Of a stretch of 64,000 nt of DNA, positions 1 through 11,218 are shown in pieces. Position numbers and translations under genes: made by a program. The stretch is taken from contig JAHEWK010000022.1 in the NCBI GenBank assembly GCA_020740775.1, positions 124,001 through 188,000 on the forward strand, written 5' to 3'. Origin of the DNA: Ilyonectria destructans. Lineage: Eukaryota; Ascomycota; Sordariomycetes; Hypocreales; Nectriaceae. Below the pieces are notes generated by a model, which saw only the letters and a list, made by a program, of their open reading frames with translations, was not told the origin of the DNA and searched no databases. How positions within the stretch are numbered: position 1 is the stretch's first letter; every line of letters begins with the position of its first letter.

Positions 1-235
1 GATAGGATGCTGAACACTTGCAGAATTTGGCCTTCAAGCAGGCCTGTCATGGAACAAGCAGCGACGAGGTTGAGCAGCAAGCGATGGGACGACGCTCCGT
101 GGGGCTTGGGGTGTCAGGTACCAAATGTTCTGAAATGTGAACTAGATTGTGTCAAGGCCCTATAGGGACTTCCCTCCGGGCGAAATAAAATCCATCCATC
201 CAACCGAGTCCCTTTGCGTGGTAAGCTTCCACTGT
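1..235 (+). mobile_element. LINE 3' end remnant
   Basis: No intact reading frame is visible. The stretch near 160-215 contains CCGGGCGAAATAAA followed by a short ATCC/ATCCATCC tail. Almost the same string recurs at about 29640-29665, just downstream of a recognisable LINE RNase H/C-terminal fragment in the same orientation. I infer that this is the decayed 3' terminus of a Tad-like LINE, cut by the window edge. The upstream part is too degenerate to translate convincingly. Confidence 0.4.
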
Positions 236-461
236 GGCGGTCCAACCGGAGAGCATCAGATGAAAGGTACATTCAGCGCCACCGAATTGAAACGATGATG
301 GAAGTCACAGCAATTCCGAGAGGTACATGGAGAAAATTGCTCTCTTGACAGCCATATCGTGACGAGACTCTCTTGGCCCGTTTCTGCTGTTGGATTCTCA
401 TGGCAGCTGCTGCGGCTGACCTCTACAACTGGTTTCAAATACGCAATATGTACAGATAACT

Positions 462-2774
462 CTATGAATAAGGGACATTTTCCCAACCCCATTCTTTTTT
501 CAGTTGTGTCAGTCTCCACTCAGTAGAGCAGCCTGTAGTAATCTGCAAGCCCACCAAAAGATCGGCTACGACAACTTGTTGCTCGTTCTCTTCCAAGCAG
601 CGGCCGGCCAGATTCAATGGTTCAAACAACTGTATTTGAACAGCTGGCTGTGGTCTGCCAAGAGCAATAGAGCAAATCTCATAGGCGTGTCGGTTGATCT
701 GATTTGAGACTTGGCGATAGGCGCTGAGGCGTTGTATTCCATTTCGTGGATTGAATGATTCGTGCGTCGGTGGCTTGTGGAGGAGCAACAAAATCCTGGT
801 AAAGTGGTATAATAGCAGCGTGGCAGCGCCTGTTGCGTTGCTGTAGAATATTTCTGGAAAAGGTACTTTAATTGCAGATAATTCTCTCTGCGGAGTTCTG
901 GACCTCGAGCTGGAGCTACGTTCTGCATGGGTGTGGTAACGTTGCAGTGAAGATGTGAGGCATGGTTGAAAGCCTTCTGGTAATGATTGATACCAGATAT
1001 CAAGGTGTTGATGGATATGGTCCCAGCAGGAAAGGCCGGCAGATGTCAACCAATCCGTGTTTTGTTCAGCAACAAACACAGAAACATAATTCAGTGTCTT
1101 CAACACGATCCAGATCAAGGACCTGCATGCTATTGTTTCTGTCATTTTGCACAACGATAATTCATCACCACTCTGGACTAGCGATTCTGGGACGCAGCCA
1201 TCAGAGGCTGTATTCATTGGCAGTCCAGCAGCTTGCCAGAGACGTTTGTCTGCAATGTCGAGTTGTGTTTTACTCTTTGCAGCGTAGGATACCACATAAT
1301 CGACGCAGGCAAAGTTCCAAAAGGACGCGCGCCACGCTTTTGTTGTGTCAAGATCGCTCTGCATGGTGGGTGCTGGAATTCTGAGCGACGATGTTGGATT
1401 ATGCTCGAAGTCTAGGCCCAGGAGATGCTGAGCGCCAGACATGTGCCTATAGTTCGATATGGTAAGCGAGGGAACATGGCTGTCATGCAGAGAGGTCTCA
1501 CTGCATCATACTAGGCCGTCTATCATCCAGTGATTCATACAAAAGAAAGATGGACACAGCGGCGAGAAGATCGTCAATTGTCTCGAGTTCAGTGCGTTGT
1601 TGATGACGTCCAGGTGTTGATGGCGTAGTGTATAATGGGCTGGGCTGGCTCGAAGCGAGTAGAGTAGTTGGCGATCCGTTGCTCATAATAGGCCCTTGGT
1701 TCCGCAAAACTTGTAATGATGCAATCATTCGACGGATGGCTTTGTCATAGAACCCCGCGGCCTCATAGAGCCAGTCAATGTTGGAATCCCGGTAATGCAA
1801 GTCAAGACTAGATCGATTCGAGTCGTAACGGCCAGATTTGTTCTGTTCCCTTCGCATATTGCCAAACTGCTTCGCCGCTACAGCAGCAAGGGAATCCTTG
1901 ACCAGAAGGCTCCGTCCGATTTTGTTTGGCACTACGTGACCAAAATACCTGTCAGAGTCGAATACATCTAGCCATGGGCTGATGACATCAACGTAATGCT
2001 TAATGAGATCCGCTGTATGAAGTTCACGCTCGCGAATGGATTCGGGGAGAAGCCCTAATGGCAGATCATCTGAATCGGTGAACGCTGAGAATGTTTCTTC
2101 ATCGAAAGAATTGCCGGCGTTGAGTGGGAGAGCTAGCTCGGTATCATCTATGATGGGGACGTTGGGTAAAAAGCCACAGCAGTTGCCAGCTTGAGCGTAA
2201 TAGATAGCCGGGTCAATGTCAAAAAACGAGTCGTTATCAAAATCGATATCCAGTGTGTTGTCGAAACCTGTCGACGCCTCATTGCGCACTTCGTTTGAGG
2301 GCGGCGGTGGTGGGACTGCTGGGCTTTGCGATTGGCTAGGAGGACTCGGACGTGCATCGTGACCAAATGGACTGGCAGGAGATGGAGGGGACAGCCTCAC
2401 TCGGGGAGTCGAGGGAAAGGTGCGGGTTGGTCCAGCTGTGGTGTCACTTCCATACTTCCTGCGTATATCCCGTCCTTGATCGAGAAAGCCTCGCACGCGG
2501 TCATAGCCGGGGCATGGGTAGGAGGCCCGCGCACAGCGCGTACAGCTTGGCTGTCTCCTGTCACACTAATCCCAATTCCATCAGTAAGGGGAGAGAGCCT
2601 CGATGAGGTAGGGGACCATACTTTCACGCGACGTTCGCGGCAGCGTCCACAGGGGACGGGAGCGGCATGTGCGGATTCCATCATCACTCTCAAAGTGAAC
2701 AAGTGTGGGGCAGAAAGTGAATCGGGATTGATCTTGACAGACCACAACGCCTCCGCTGTCACCGTCACAGGCAT
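462..2774 (-). CDS. Zn2Cys6 fungal transcription factor
   Basis: Three exons on the minus strand, 2774-2622, 2565-1502 and 1446-462, join in phase to 733 residues. The zinc cluster is split by the first intron (2566-2621, 56 nt). Exon 1 ends with CGRCRERRVK and exon 2 begins with CDRRQPSCTRCARASYPC. Together they give C-x2-C-x6-C-x6-C-x2-C-x6-C, the binuclear cluster of Gal4-type regulators that binds DNA in the nucleus. The second intron is 1447-1501. A proline/serine-rich linker follows the cluster, then a helical region of the fungal-specific regulator type, ending near WGWENVPYS. An ATG at 2684 could be the true start, since the first 30 residues look non-conserved. Its targets cannot be inferred. 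The cluster and splice sites are seen directly. Assignment to a PF11951-like family is from memory. Confidence 0.85.
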
Positions 2775-3415
2775 AGGCGAGCGAAAGAGAGGCTGTACGC
2801 GGTAGGTCTTCGCGACTCACTTGCTCTTCGACCCTCTTCCGGTGGCAAGTGATATGGATGTTGTGTCATCGGCGTTCTCGACTAGATTAGATGATGGATT
2901 GACCCCTCGCGTAGCGGCATAAGGCCCGGATGCATACGCCTCTGATCCACCGATATCCTAGTCTTTGTCAGATGACTAGAAAACTGTTCTCGAGAAAAGA
3001 GGGGGTTGGAGGCATCCTAGATCAATCATCAGATTCTGGATCCATCCCCACCAATATTGGAAAAAAGGTTCAAGTCCAAGGTCTCCGAGTCGGAACGGCT
3101 TGGTCTCGCCAGGAACTTCAGAATTCAGCCTAGCATGAGGGTGAAACTACGCACCTTGCCTGGGGCCGACAGTGGAACTATGCACCTCGCTCGGGATTAC
3201 CGAGTCCGGACTAGTAACCAGTGACGTGAGTCACGAATCATGACAGCCTCTTTCGTCATGCCGACTACGTACAACGGCTTCTCCTTATAGCGTCGTGTCT
3301 TAAGGCGCTACCGGGCTTTCCGAAGAAAATCTACTCTTCCACTGACATTCAGCTCACCATACCCCTTGGCATTTCCCAGCTATCCCAACTGCTGCATACC
3401 CAAGCTCATGGCTCA
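2775..3415. other. intergenic, no gene seen
   Basis: This region lies between the divergent regulator and MOSC genes. I see only short frames without family features and no repeat or RNA gene. It presumably holds both promoters. No motif stands out. Confidence 0.5.
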
Positions 3416-4570
3416 ATGGTGTATGTAGGCACCAGACGCTGTCGCAAGTCCAGTAGGCGCCTGTATGTTCTTCTGCGGAGGGGCAGGAATTATGAGACTT
3501 GCCAAAGATTAGGCCACAGGCTACCTCTACCGTCGGATCTTCACCTCGTGGCTCAAGTTTTCATTCGAACATTGAGACCTTGGTTGATATGCACATTCAG
3601 CGTGTAGGTTGTGTCTCGTTTAAGTAACTTCCAGCGATATTAGCCATCGCTCCGTCGGTACGCATTGAGAATATTCGCTAACAGGTCCCTCTCTCCACAG
3701 TTGTTCATTTATCCAATCAAGTCGATCCTACCGGTCGAGGTGACCTTTGCAGAGGTGACAAGTGAAGGGTTTCGATTCGATCGCCAATACATTCTCATCA
3801 AAGCCTTACCAACAGAGCGTTCGAGCCGATTTTCACAACACCTCACAATCAAAACCTTGCCTGCTCTCTCCCTGTTCCAGCCATCCATTGACAGTGACTG
3901 GTCACAGCTCACCATCCGTTACACTCTGGCCCAACCAGCATCGTCTATTACCATTCCTCTTACTCCTGCGCCATTATCATGTCGCGATTCCAAAACCTTC
4001 GAATTGAACATTTGGGGTACATGCGCTGTGGGAATCGACATGGGAGACACACCTGCCGAATTCTTCAGCGGACACCTAGCCATGCCAGTTAGACTGCTAT
4101 TCATCGGTGGAGAAGGCAGACGTGAGATTCCAGGTGCCGCCTTCATTCAGAATCGATTGGGGCCTTTGGTTGCTCAATCAGACGACAGACCCCGGAGTCA
4201 GGGGCTTCGCTTCGCCGATGCTGCCCCTTTTCTAGTCACATCAGTGGCCTCCGAGGTTGAAGCACGCTCAAGATTGCCCATGTGCGATCAAGCTGAGGAC
4301 ATCATTCTTCGATTCCGTCCAAACATTCACATTGATGGAGGACCAGACATGCAACCTTTTGAAGAGGACTTCTGGAAACAGCTGACCGTATGCTCTGGTA
4401 GCCATGAAGCAAAGAAAGCCATCATCCGTTGCATTTTTAAGACACCCCGGTGTTTAAGCTTGAACGTGGACTTGGTTACAGGAAAGACCGCGCCTAGAGC
4501 CCGTCAGCTATATGGTCTACTTGCACAGGATCGTCGTGTCAATAGTGCATTTCCACGTATGAGCCAATAG
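3416..4570 (+). CDS. MOSC-domain protein
   Basis: The firm part is 3701-4570, which follows a good acceptor (CTCTCCACAG at 3691-3700). It begins with LFIYPIKSI, the signature start of the MOSC N-terminal beta barrel. The C-terminal half has RFRPNIHIDGG, FEEDFWKQL and a TPRCLSLNVDLVTGK segment, which correspond to the MOSC core and the cysteine region that binds the molybdenum cofactor or a sulfur in mARC and Moco sulfurase C-termini. The frame has no ATG near 3701, so an upstream exon is required. Two in-phase options use the ATG at 3416: a 9-nt exon with donor at 3425, or a 186-nt exon with donor at 3602. The first exon is therefore uncertain. Likely role: a molybdenum-cofactor-dependent oxidoreductase or sulfur carrier. 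The substrate is unknown. Confidence 0.75.
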
Positions 4571-5122
4571 TGCCTCTCTATCCTGCCTGCTAACCCATTC
4601 AACAGATAAGCCTGTATTTGGGCAGTATGCCTGCGTTGCCCCAATCAGAACTGTCCTGCGGGTTGGAGACAGAATACAAGTGACTGATAGGACTGGGGGA
4701 TCTAATTAATTAAGCCCAGCCATTGCGCGCGCCTTACTAAGTTTAGAATAAATCATTTATCAACCTTATTATCACGGATAACCCCGTAATAATGAAGAAA
4801 GAAATGATGTAGATGGGAGGATCTTATTGAGAAGGTGAAGGGTGAAACACGGCATGGAGAACTTTTTATCTCGGGACCAAGATTTCACAACGTTATCAAC
4901 ACAGAAGTTGGCTCAGAGAGTAAAGATAGCAAAATTTCAAGAATCTTGATGTCAAGTTTAGTAGTTGAGCAATTTGTATTTTTGATCTCCCAATACCTAT
5001 TGAGCGAGATTGGAAGAGCATCATCGCCTTGGCGGTTGCCCACTTCTCACAACCCTACAGAGCCATAGCCTCGGGGAAAGTCGCGATGTGCTTTGATACA
5101 AACCATCGATCTAGAGTGTTCT
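4571..5122. other. intergenic, no gene seen
   Basis: AT-rich spacer between the 3' ends of the MOSC gene (+) and the MFS gene (-). It contains a 234-nt open frame (4835-5068) with no recognisable features, which I do not regard as a gene. Confidence 0.5.
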
Positions 5123-6347
5123 TTATTGTGTGGCTTCACGTCGAATGTGTGGCAAAAAAAGTAGTAGTGCTAAGCAAACAAAACCACCCAAGAACATGAA
5201 CCCCGCGAATATTTGCACATTGTGGTAGACTGGGGCATGTGGTCTTCGCAACCCTAAGGCAATGGCTTCCGCAACTGTTATATGTTGATATCAGCTTTTT
5301 GGTAGCAATCATTGACACTTTCGCCTGGAAAACTTACATGCTGTGGGAAAAGATATCAACGTCCAAGCGACAGAGAGAGTAGAGGGCAGTCGTTTAATGC
5401 CAAAGGTGGCAACCAGCACGGAGCCCATGGTCTGTTTACACGCTTGTTAGCCGCTGATGATGCATTTTTGCGAAAGTATATCCACTTACCGCCCAAAATG
5501 TGCCAAGAACCATGCCCCCAAGGATGGCAAATGCAAACAGAGTGGACATTTTGTTTGCAGATGTCCAAAGAGCAAGGCAAAAGATGCTTGCGAGAATAGT
5601 TCCGATGAGACTCATGTTGACCTTTCCGACGTGATCGCTGAAGTATCCAACAAGCGGTCGGCCTATTGCCATTCCCAGATTGACCATGGCTCCAACAATC
5701 GAGGCTTGGTGAAACGTTGCGCCAATTTCGATGGCATTGTTTGGGAGAGAAAAGAGTACGATGGTATAACCGGTTGCACTGAATAGGGTCCAGAAAAGAA
5801 TTAGGAGAAAATCCATGCTTTTCAAGAGGCTGGCGTCGAAGTAGTGCTGCTGTGGCTTCACATGTTTGTTTCTGTCCCGTATCAGGATCGTGCAGATAAC
5901 ATGAGCAACCCCTGTGCAAATTGCCGTGATGCGGAAGGACCAAGAGAGTCCGAGCCTAGATATCATGGCTTGACTTCCCAGGGTATGGATTAGCCCTCCG
6001 AGGCCGCTGCCAGCCGATGCAATACCGGTGGCGACACCGATTCTTCGATTGAACCACTGGGGGATGATCCCATAAGTGCCAACATACAGAAAGCTGGAGC
6101 CCCAACCGAAGAGGAAACCCTGGGTGAGACACAGATGCCACAGTTCTGTCGCATAACTCGCTGCAATCAAGGCTCCTGTTTCAAGTACAAGGCCAAATAC
6201 CAAGGTAGGTTTGAGTCCGAACCGTTTCGTTGCGTGTGTGACGAGCGGCGCCACCAGCGTCATCTGAGATATTGACAGCCCGCCGACGAAGGCATATGCC
6301 ACTTGCGACGTCCCTTGGAAAGCATTGGTTGAAAGGTAGTGGTCAAG
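5123..6347 (-). pseudogene. MFS monocarboxylate-type transporter, 5' end lost to Copia
   Basis: Minus-strand exons 6347-5490, 5431-5338 and 5274-5123 join through clean GT-AG introns (5432-5489 and 5275-5337). They encode helices 2 to 12 of a fungal monocarboxylate-porter-like MFS protein. The pieces include AYAFVGGLSIS, GWGSSFLYVGTYGIIPQWF, the central loop with RDRNKH, a segment GSVLVATFGIKRLPSTLS, and a last helix ending LPHIRREATQ. The reading frame runs straight into the Copia 5' LTR at 6348, so the start codon and first helix are absent here. A matching N-terminus lies beyond the other LTR at 11398-11461. Between them about 40 residues are missing, including the usual D-GG-GW and first-helix region. 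The gene should be dead unless splicing rescues it. The substrate is unknown. Confidence 0.8.
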
Positions 6348-6526
6348 TGTCAGATACGTCAGAGGCGAAAGTTGCCACCTATTGCCACCTATTGCCACGA
6401 GGCTTAGCAATCAGCTTCTAGCTGATTCTATACAGAAGAGAAAGGGTATATAAAGCTTACCCTAAAACCTCAAGACATAGGGACAAGACACAGATAATAC
6501 ACAATTTTTCACCCTAATATTTGACA
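6348..6526 (+). repeat. Copia 1 5' LTR
   Basis: Starts TGTCAGATACG and ends TTTGACA. The right-hand partner is 11219-11397. It includes a run of TTGCCACCTA repeats and a TATA box. Confidence 0.9.
6447..6454 (+). promoter_or_regulatory. LTR TATA box
   Basis: TATATAAA in the 5' LTR, preserved at 11328-11335 in the 3' LTR although the LTRs have diverged elsewhere. This is the likely core promoter of the retroelement transcript. Confidence 0.6.
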
Positions 6527-6539
6527 ATTAAGAGTCTCA
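6527..6539 (+). promoter_or_regulatory. primer-binding site, tRNA-Lys(CUU) half
   Basis: ATTAAGAGTCTCA directly follows the LTR end. Its complement TGAGACTCTTAAT is the anticodon arm of eukaryotic tRNA-Lys(CUU) through nucleotide 39, not a tRNA 3' end. Drosophila copia is known to use a tRNA half cleaved after nucleotide 39. The second Copia element here has the same 13 bases at the same place. Confidence 0.6.
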
Positions 6540-6586
6540 CTGCCTCAACCCATTTTAATATCTTTGAGAATCCCTCTATCTTATCT

Positions 6587-7801
6587 ATGATACTGCATAG
6601 AAAATCCCAGAAAGAAGGTCTTACAGCCACTCTTATAAAACCTGGGGACTTCCCGGACTGGGAGCACGAATTCCTTCTTCAGGTTGACCTTCTAGGTCTG
6701 CAACAGCACCTCAAAAGGAAGATTTTCCTTGAAGAGGAACCGGCCTTCCCCGATATCAGGCGACGCAAATATACCAAGACAACAGCAGCACAACGGACCA
6801 TTCAGTCAGAAACACCTGAGACCGAAGGAACCAATTCAGACGACATACAGGAAACAACCAATGGAACATGGACTCTGTCTGACCTAACTGAACAAGGTCA
6901 GAAGAGCTTCCAACAGGACCTCTCTTTATATCAGCTTCAAGAAAAATCGTCAGAAAGACAGAGGAAGTCTCTGAGAACCCTCCAAGACTGGGTTATCCGA
7001 ACTGTCTCTCCCAGTTACGTCCGGACCTGTTGTCAGCCACGCAAGTCGATCTATGAATGGCATAAAAATCTTCGTGCCCGATGCGGGAGGTCAGAAGCAG
7101 ACGAAACACGAGATGCCCGAAACACTTACTTAACCCTCATGAAAACGCCTCCAAAGACTATAACTCAAGCGGTCAAATGGTTAGAAGATTGGGAAGAAGC
7201 CCTGGCCAAAGGACAGCAACAAAAGGTCCCAGAGACCCTCTTTTGCAGCTCCTGGGCATATGACTTCTTCAACATCTCTTCACAACTTCTCCCTGCCTGG
7301 ACGGCAGCCTATGAAATTAGCCAACAAAACCTGATCCAAGATGAATCTCTTATCTATCGAGATCTAGCGAACGCCTTCCGGAATAAGCTCAAAAATGCAG
7401 TGGCCTTACGGGGCCCAGGTCGCACGGGAAATTTCTCCCAAGGTGCATTCTCTGCGAGCTTTGCTGGGGAGGACCCCCAGGATGATGAACCAGAGGACGC
7501 TCGCATCATTGAAGGTCAGTACCGTTCTCTGAAGAAGGAAGGGCAAAGGACGAAGCGCCAGAGGCCTCCTGAAGAACAGGATAAATGCCCGGCATGCGGC
7601 CTACCCCATGTCCTTAAGAAATGCTTCTATGTTTTTCCAAACATAGCTTGGAGAGGGTTTAGGCCTCGAGAAAAATTTCAGATAAAGGTAAGAGAAGCCC
7701 TCGAAGAAGACTTAGACCTACAGGCACAAGTGAAAGCTCTCACTCAGAAGAAGTCCAAGATCTCGCCAAAACTAGCCATCGAAGACACCTCTGACCAATG
7801 A
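6587..7801 (+). CDS. gag: Copia 1 Gag
   Basis: The frame opens upstream without ATG. The first ATG is at 6587 and gives about 404 residues. The product is the capsid-like Gag, with a C-terminal zinc knuckle CPACGLPHVLKKC (C-x2-C-x3-H-x4-C) at about residue 340. The frame ends at a TGA (7799-7801), and the protease/pol frame continues from it without any shift. Read-through of this one stop would therefore give Gag-Pol. The stop context is CAA TGA CTC. Gag would package the element RNA in cytoplasmic particles. Confidence 0.85.
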   Translation: MILHRKSQKEGLTATLIKPGDFPDWEHEFLLQVDLLGLQQHLKRKIFLEEEPAFPDIRRRKYTKTTAAQRTIQSETPETEGTNSDDIQETTNGTWTLSDLTEQGQKSFQQDLSLYQLQEKSSERQRKSLRTLQDWVIRTVSPSYVRTCCQPRKSIYEWHKNLRARCGRSEADETRDARNTYLTLMKTPPKTITQAVKWLEDWEEALAKGQQQKVPETLFCSSWAYDFFNISSQLLPAWTAAYEISQQNLIQDESLIYRDLANAFRNKLKNAVALRGPGRTGNFSQGAFSASFAGEDPQDDEPEDARIIEGQYRSLKKEGQRTKRQRPPEEQDKCPACGLPHVLKKCFYVFPNIAWRGFRPREKFQIKVREALEEDLDLQAQVKALTQKKSKISPKLAIEDTSDQ

Positions 7802-10800
7802 CTCTATGGGCGGCTTATCGCTAAAGTCAACGCCGCATTTGCCGTTCAAAGCGATAACTATCCCTTACGAAACTCTCAAATCCTAGATCCAGGAACAACT
7901 ATCTCAATTACAAACAACTACAATCGACTAGCTGACTTCCAACCAGCCCCTCGAGGCGACTTCATCTGGTCAGATGACCGAAAGTTACCAATTTTGGGGT
8001 ATGGAACAATGACAGTAAGGCTAACAAGAACACGAGCCCTACTGCTTGAAGAAGTAGCCTACTGTCCCCGACTTCTTACAACTCTTGTCTCCTTACGTCA
8101 GCTACGGAAGAAAGGATTCTATTGGGATAACAGCCGAGATCCAACGACCCTCCGCCATTCCGATCAGACGATCGCCTGCACGATCAAGGACCTATACGGT
8201 CAATACGTCATTGAATACCAACTGGCAGAGATAACCCCAGCGGCTTGGGCAGCCCACAAGTTCACCTCATACACAAAGAGGGCTCCCTTGGCAGGAGAAG
8301 CCATACGCTGGCATAACCGCCTAGGGCATCCAGGACCGCAAGCTCTTGAACACCTTGTCTCAGCATCTCAGGGGGTGCGAATTCGAGGACCAACAACCGT
8401 CGAATGTGACGCCTGTGGCCTATCAAAGATCAAGAGACAAGTCAGACGGGCTCCAAGGCAGTCTAGCCAGACAGCCGGTGAACGCATCGCTATTGATTTC
8501 CATGACTATGAAGAAGGCATAGGTAGCTATACCTCACAGATGCTACTCACCTGCCGATCAACCGGTTACATTTGGGATTACTACCTTACATCTCGGACAA
8601 CGGAGGCTATTATCGCAGTCTTCAAATCCTTCTTCGAACATCTACAAGTTCAACATAACATCAAGGTCAAAGTCATCGAATGCGACAATGAGATCACAGA
8701 GGTCAAACCGCAAGTCGGAAACTTCCTACGGAATAGAGCCACCGTTATCGAGCCCTCGGCACCGTATAGCCAAGCCCAAAATGGCGGCGCCGAACGCTCA
8801 GGGGGTGTGATTAAGGATAAGGAAAGAGCCATGCGAACAGGCTCTAAGCTCCCTCATCAGCTATGGCCAGAAATCGGCAAAACAGCAGTTTATCTATATA
8901 ACCGAACGCCAAATTACAAATCAGGCTGGAAAACACCATACGATCAACTGCATACTGCAATAGCCAGAGCCAGAGGAATTCCACAACCGGTAAAACAGCC
9001 TGACCAAACACATCTAAGGGCATTTGGTTGCAAAGCTTATACCATGACCCCTGAGGCACAACAAAAGCTCAACCGCAAGATGCGACTCAAACCGAAAGGA
9101 TGGATCGGCTTCCTAGTTGGATACAGATCCTTGAATATCTACAGGATCTGGATCCCGACAATCAATCGGATAATCAGCACCCGAGACGTCATTTTTAATG
9201 AAGACGAGGGCTGTAACGGAGATTGGGAAAACTTCAAGGATGACCTCTTAGAGGCAGACTTAGAAGAAATCGCACGACTTGCATCCCTCCAAGACGAATC
9301 AATTGATCAGCTAGAAGCTGAAGACTCTATTGAGGTGGCTTTTCCTGAAGAAGAAGATGAACTCACACCGAACCATCTCATAGTGGCGATTGACGAAATC
9401 TCACAGGCAAAGAGGGCAGAATACGAAGACTTCCTCACGCCTCCAGATACACCGCCATCTGCCCTACTCGCACAATTACCTCAAAATGTGTCAGAACAAG
9501 GGAACAGAACTATCACATGGCAAGCAGCTTTTCTAGCTGGAACCAAATCTCCTCTGCAAATCTCAACAGAACGAAAGATCCGTCAAGGGGTAAAAATGCA
9601 TAGAAGTGCATTACCTCCGGCACCAATGAAGCATCAAGATCTCATAGGACATCCATTGGAAAACCTCTTCCAGAAGGCTGAAGAAATTCATCTTCAAAGC
9701 CATAAGGAAATGAGGTCATGGACTGAGATCCGAGCTAAGGACCCTCGAACCTTTGATCAACAGGTCCTAGGCTGTATGTGGGTGTACGTCTATAAAACAG
9801 ACAAACACGGTTACTTTCAGAAATGCAAGGCCCGACTAGTGGTTCGAGGAGACCAACAAGCAAAAGGGCAGCTTCAAGACACATACGCAGCAACCCTAGC
9901 CGGAAGGTCCTTCCGGACCTTAATAGCTATTACAGCAAAATTTGATCTAGAAATGATCCAATACGATGTGGTCAACGCATTCGTACATGCCCCAATTGAT
10001 CAAGACATCTTCATGCAGATGCCTCCAGGCTATAAGAAGGCAGGAACTATCCTAAAGCTTAACAAAGCTCTGTACGGACTGAGAGTCTCCCCATTACTGT
10101 GGCAGAAGGAGCTTTCTAGGACCCTCTTAGAGCTGGGCTACAAGCCAGTTCCACACGAGCCTTGCTGCTTCAGAAAAGAAGGAATCCTCTTCTTCGTATA
10201 TGTCGATGATGTCATTCTGGCCTACAGGAAAACACAAGAAAACAAAGCTAAGGACCTGATCAGACAACTCCAATTGAGATACAAACTAACAGGCGGCAAC
10301 CCCGTACAATGGTTCCTTGGAATGGAAGTCATACGGGACCGACCTACGAGGAAGATCTGGCTATCCCAAGCAGCCTATATTGAGAAAATTGCAAACCTAG
10401 CTAATAAAGGAACAGCTACAGTACCAATGACTCAGTTAGAGCTACGGCCTGCAACAGGGCTAGCAACCCCAACAGAAATTCAACGATACCAACGCAAGAT
10501 CGGATCAATCCTCTATATCGCAGTAAACACCCGACCCGACATAGCCTTTGCCATCTCCAGATTGGCCAGATTTCTCACCAATCCAAGTCAGATACACCAA
10601 GAAGCGGCTGACCGCGTCATCCACTACCTCACACACACAAAGAACCTAGCCCTATCCTTCGGAGGGCCCGGCGGTCTCAGCATTGCTAGCGATGCCTCTT
10701 TTGCTGACAACACAACTGATCGGAAGAGCTCGCAGGCATATACCATCAAGCTGTTCAACGGACTGATCGGATGGAGAGCCAGCAAACAAGACACGGTCAC

Positions 10801-11194
10801 AACATCAACAACAGAAGCAGAGCTCCTAGCCCTAGCACAGGCAGCTAAGGAATCTCTCTTTGTGAGCCGACTGCTCAAGGAGCTGACAGTTCAACTGGAT
10901 GACTTGACTATCCAGATTGACTGCGATAACACTCAGACTATCAACCTCGTGACGGCTGAGATAGCTACTTTGAGGACCAAATTGCGGCATGTTGATATCC
11001 ACAATCACTGGCTCAGACAGGAGGTTCAAAGAGGGAAAATTCAAGTCAAATACGTCAAATCAACAGATATAGTCGCAGATGGCCTGACGAAAGCGCTTCC
11101 AGCCGGAAAATGGAACCGCTTTTTATATCAACTTGGATTAGAAGACGTTAAGAAGAGGCTCTGGAAAGACGAAGAAGGGCTTCAGACTCAATGA
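7802..11194 (+). CDS. pol: Copia 1 Pol polyprotein, in frame after Gag stop
   Basis: The frame is open from the codon after the Gag stop to 11194, about 1130 residues. The order is as follows. The protease has LDPGTTISI, where the family has D-S/T-G, so the catalytic triad residue is replaced by proline. The integrase has an HNRLGHPG...CDACG zinc region and D, D, E at AIDFHDY, ECDNE and GGAERS. The reverse transcriptase has YVDDVILAY. RNase H has SDASFAD, TEAELL and DCDN. No independent ATG start fits the protease, so expression by stop read-through is the simple model. The DPG change may inactivate the protease, and the divergent LTRs also suggest an old copy. Confidence 0.88.
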   Translation, partial: LYGRLIAKVNAAFAVQSDNYPLRNSQILDPGTTISITNNYNRLADFQPAPRGDFIWSDDRKLPILGYGTMTVRLTRTRALLLEEVAYCPRLLTTLVSLRQLRKKGFYWDNSRDPTTLRHSDQTIACTIKDLYGQYVIEYQLAEITPAAWAAHKFTSYTKRAPLAGEAIRWHNRLGHPGPQALEHLVSASQGVRIRGPTTVECDACGLSKIKRQVRRAPRQSSQTAGERIAIDFHDYEEGIGSYTSQMLLTCRSTGYIWDYYLTSRTTEAIIAVFKSFFEHLQVQHNIKVKVIECDNEITEVKPQVGNFLRNRATVIEPSAPYSQAQNGGAERSGGVIKDKERAMRTGSKLPHQLWPEIGKTAVYLYNRTPNYKSGWKTPYDQLHTAIARARGIPQPVKQPDQTHLRAFGCKAYTMTPEAQQKLNRKMRLKPKGWIGFLVGYRSLNIYRIWIPTINRIISTRDVIFNEDEGCNGDWENFKDDLLEADLEEIARLASLQDESIDQLEAEDSIEVAFPEEEDELTPNHLIVAIDEISQAKRAEYEDFLTPPDTPPSALLAQLPQNVSEQGNRTITWQAAFLAGTKSPLQISTERKIRQGVKMHRSALPPAPMKHQDLIGHPLENLFQKAEEIHLQSHKEMRSWTEIRAKDPRTFDQQVLGCMWVYVYKTDKHGYFQKCKARLVVRGDQQAKGQLQDTYAATLAGRSFRTLIAITAKFDLEMIQYDVVNAFVHAPIDQDIFMQMPPGYKKAGTILKLNKALYGLRVSPLLWQKELSRTLLELGYKPVPHEPCCFRKEGILFFVYVDDVILAYRKTQENKAKDLIRQLQLRYKLTGGNPVQWFLGMEVIRDRPTRKIWLSQAAYIEKIANLANKGTATVPMTQLELRPATGLATPTEIQRYQRKIGSILYIAVNTRPDIAFAISRLARFLTNPSQIHQEAADRVIHYLTHTKNLALSFGGPGGLSIASDASFADNTTDRKSSQAYTIKLFNGLIGWRASKQDTVTTSTTEAELLALAQAAKESLFVSRLLKELTVQLDDLTIQIDCDNTQTINLVTAEIATLRTKLRHVDIHNHWLRQEVQRGKIQVKYVKSTDIVADGLTKALPAGKWNRFLYQLGLEDVKKRLWKDEEGLQTQ

Positions 11195-11218
11195 GAAGTC
11201 ATTGAATCTGAGGGGGGG

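Noticed and set aside
6360..6410. Extra N-terminal residues of the MFS frame (GNRWQLSPLTYL...)
   Set aside because: These codons lie inside the Copia 5' LTR and are read-through, not native transporter sequence.
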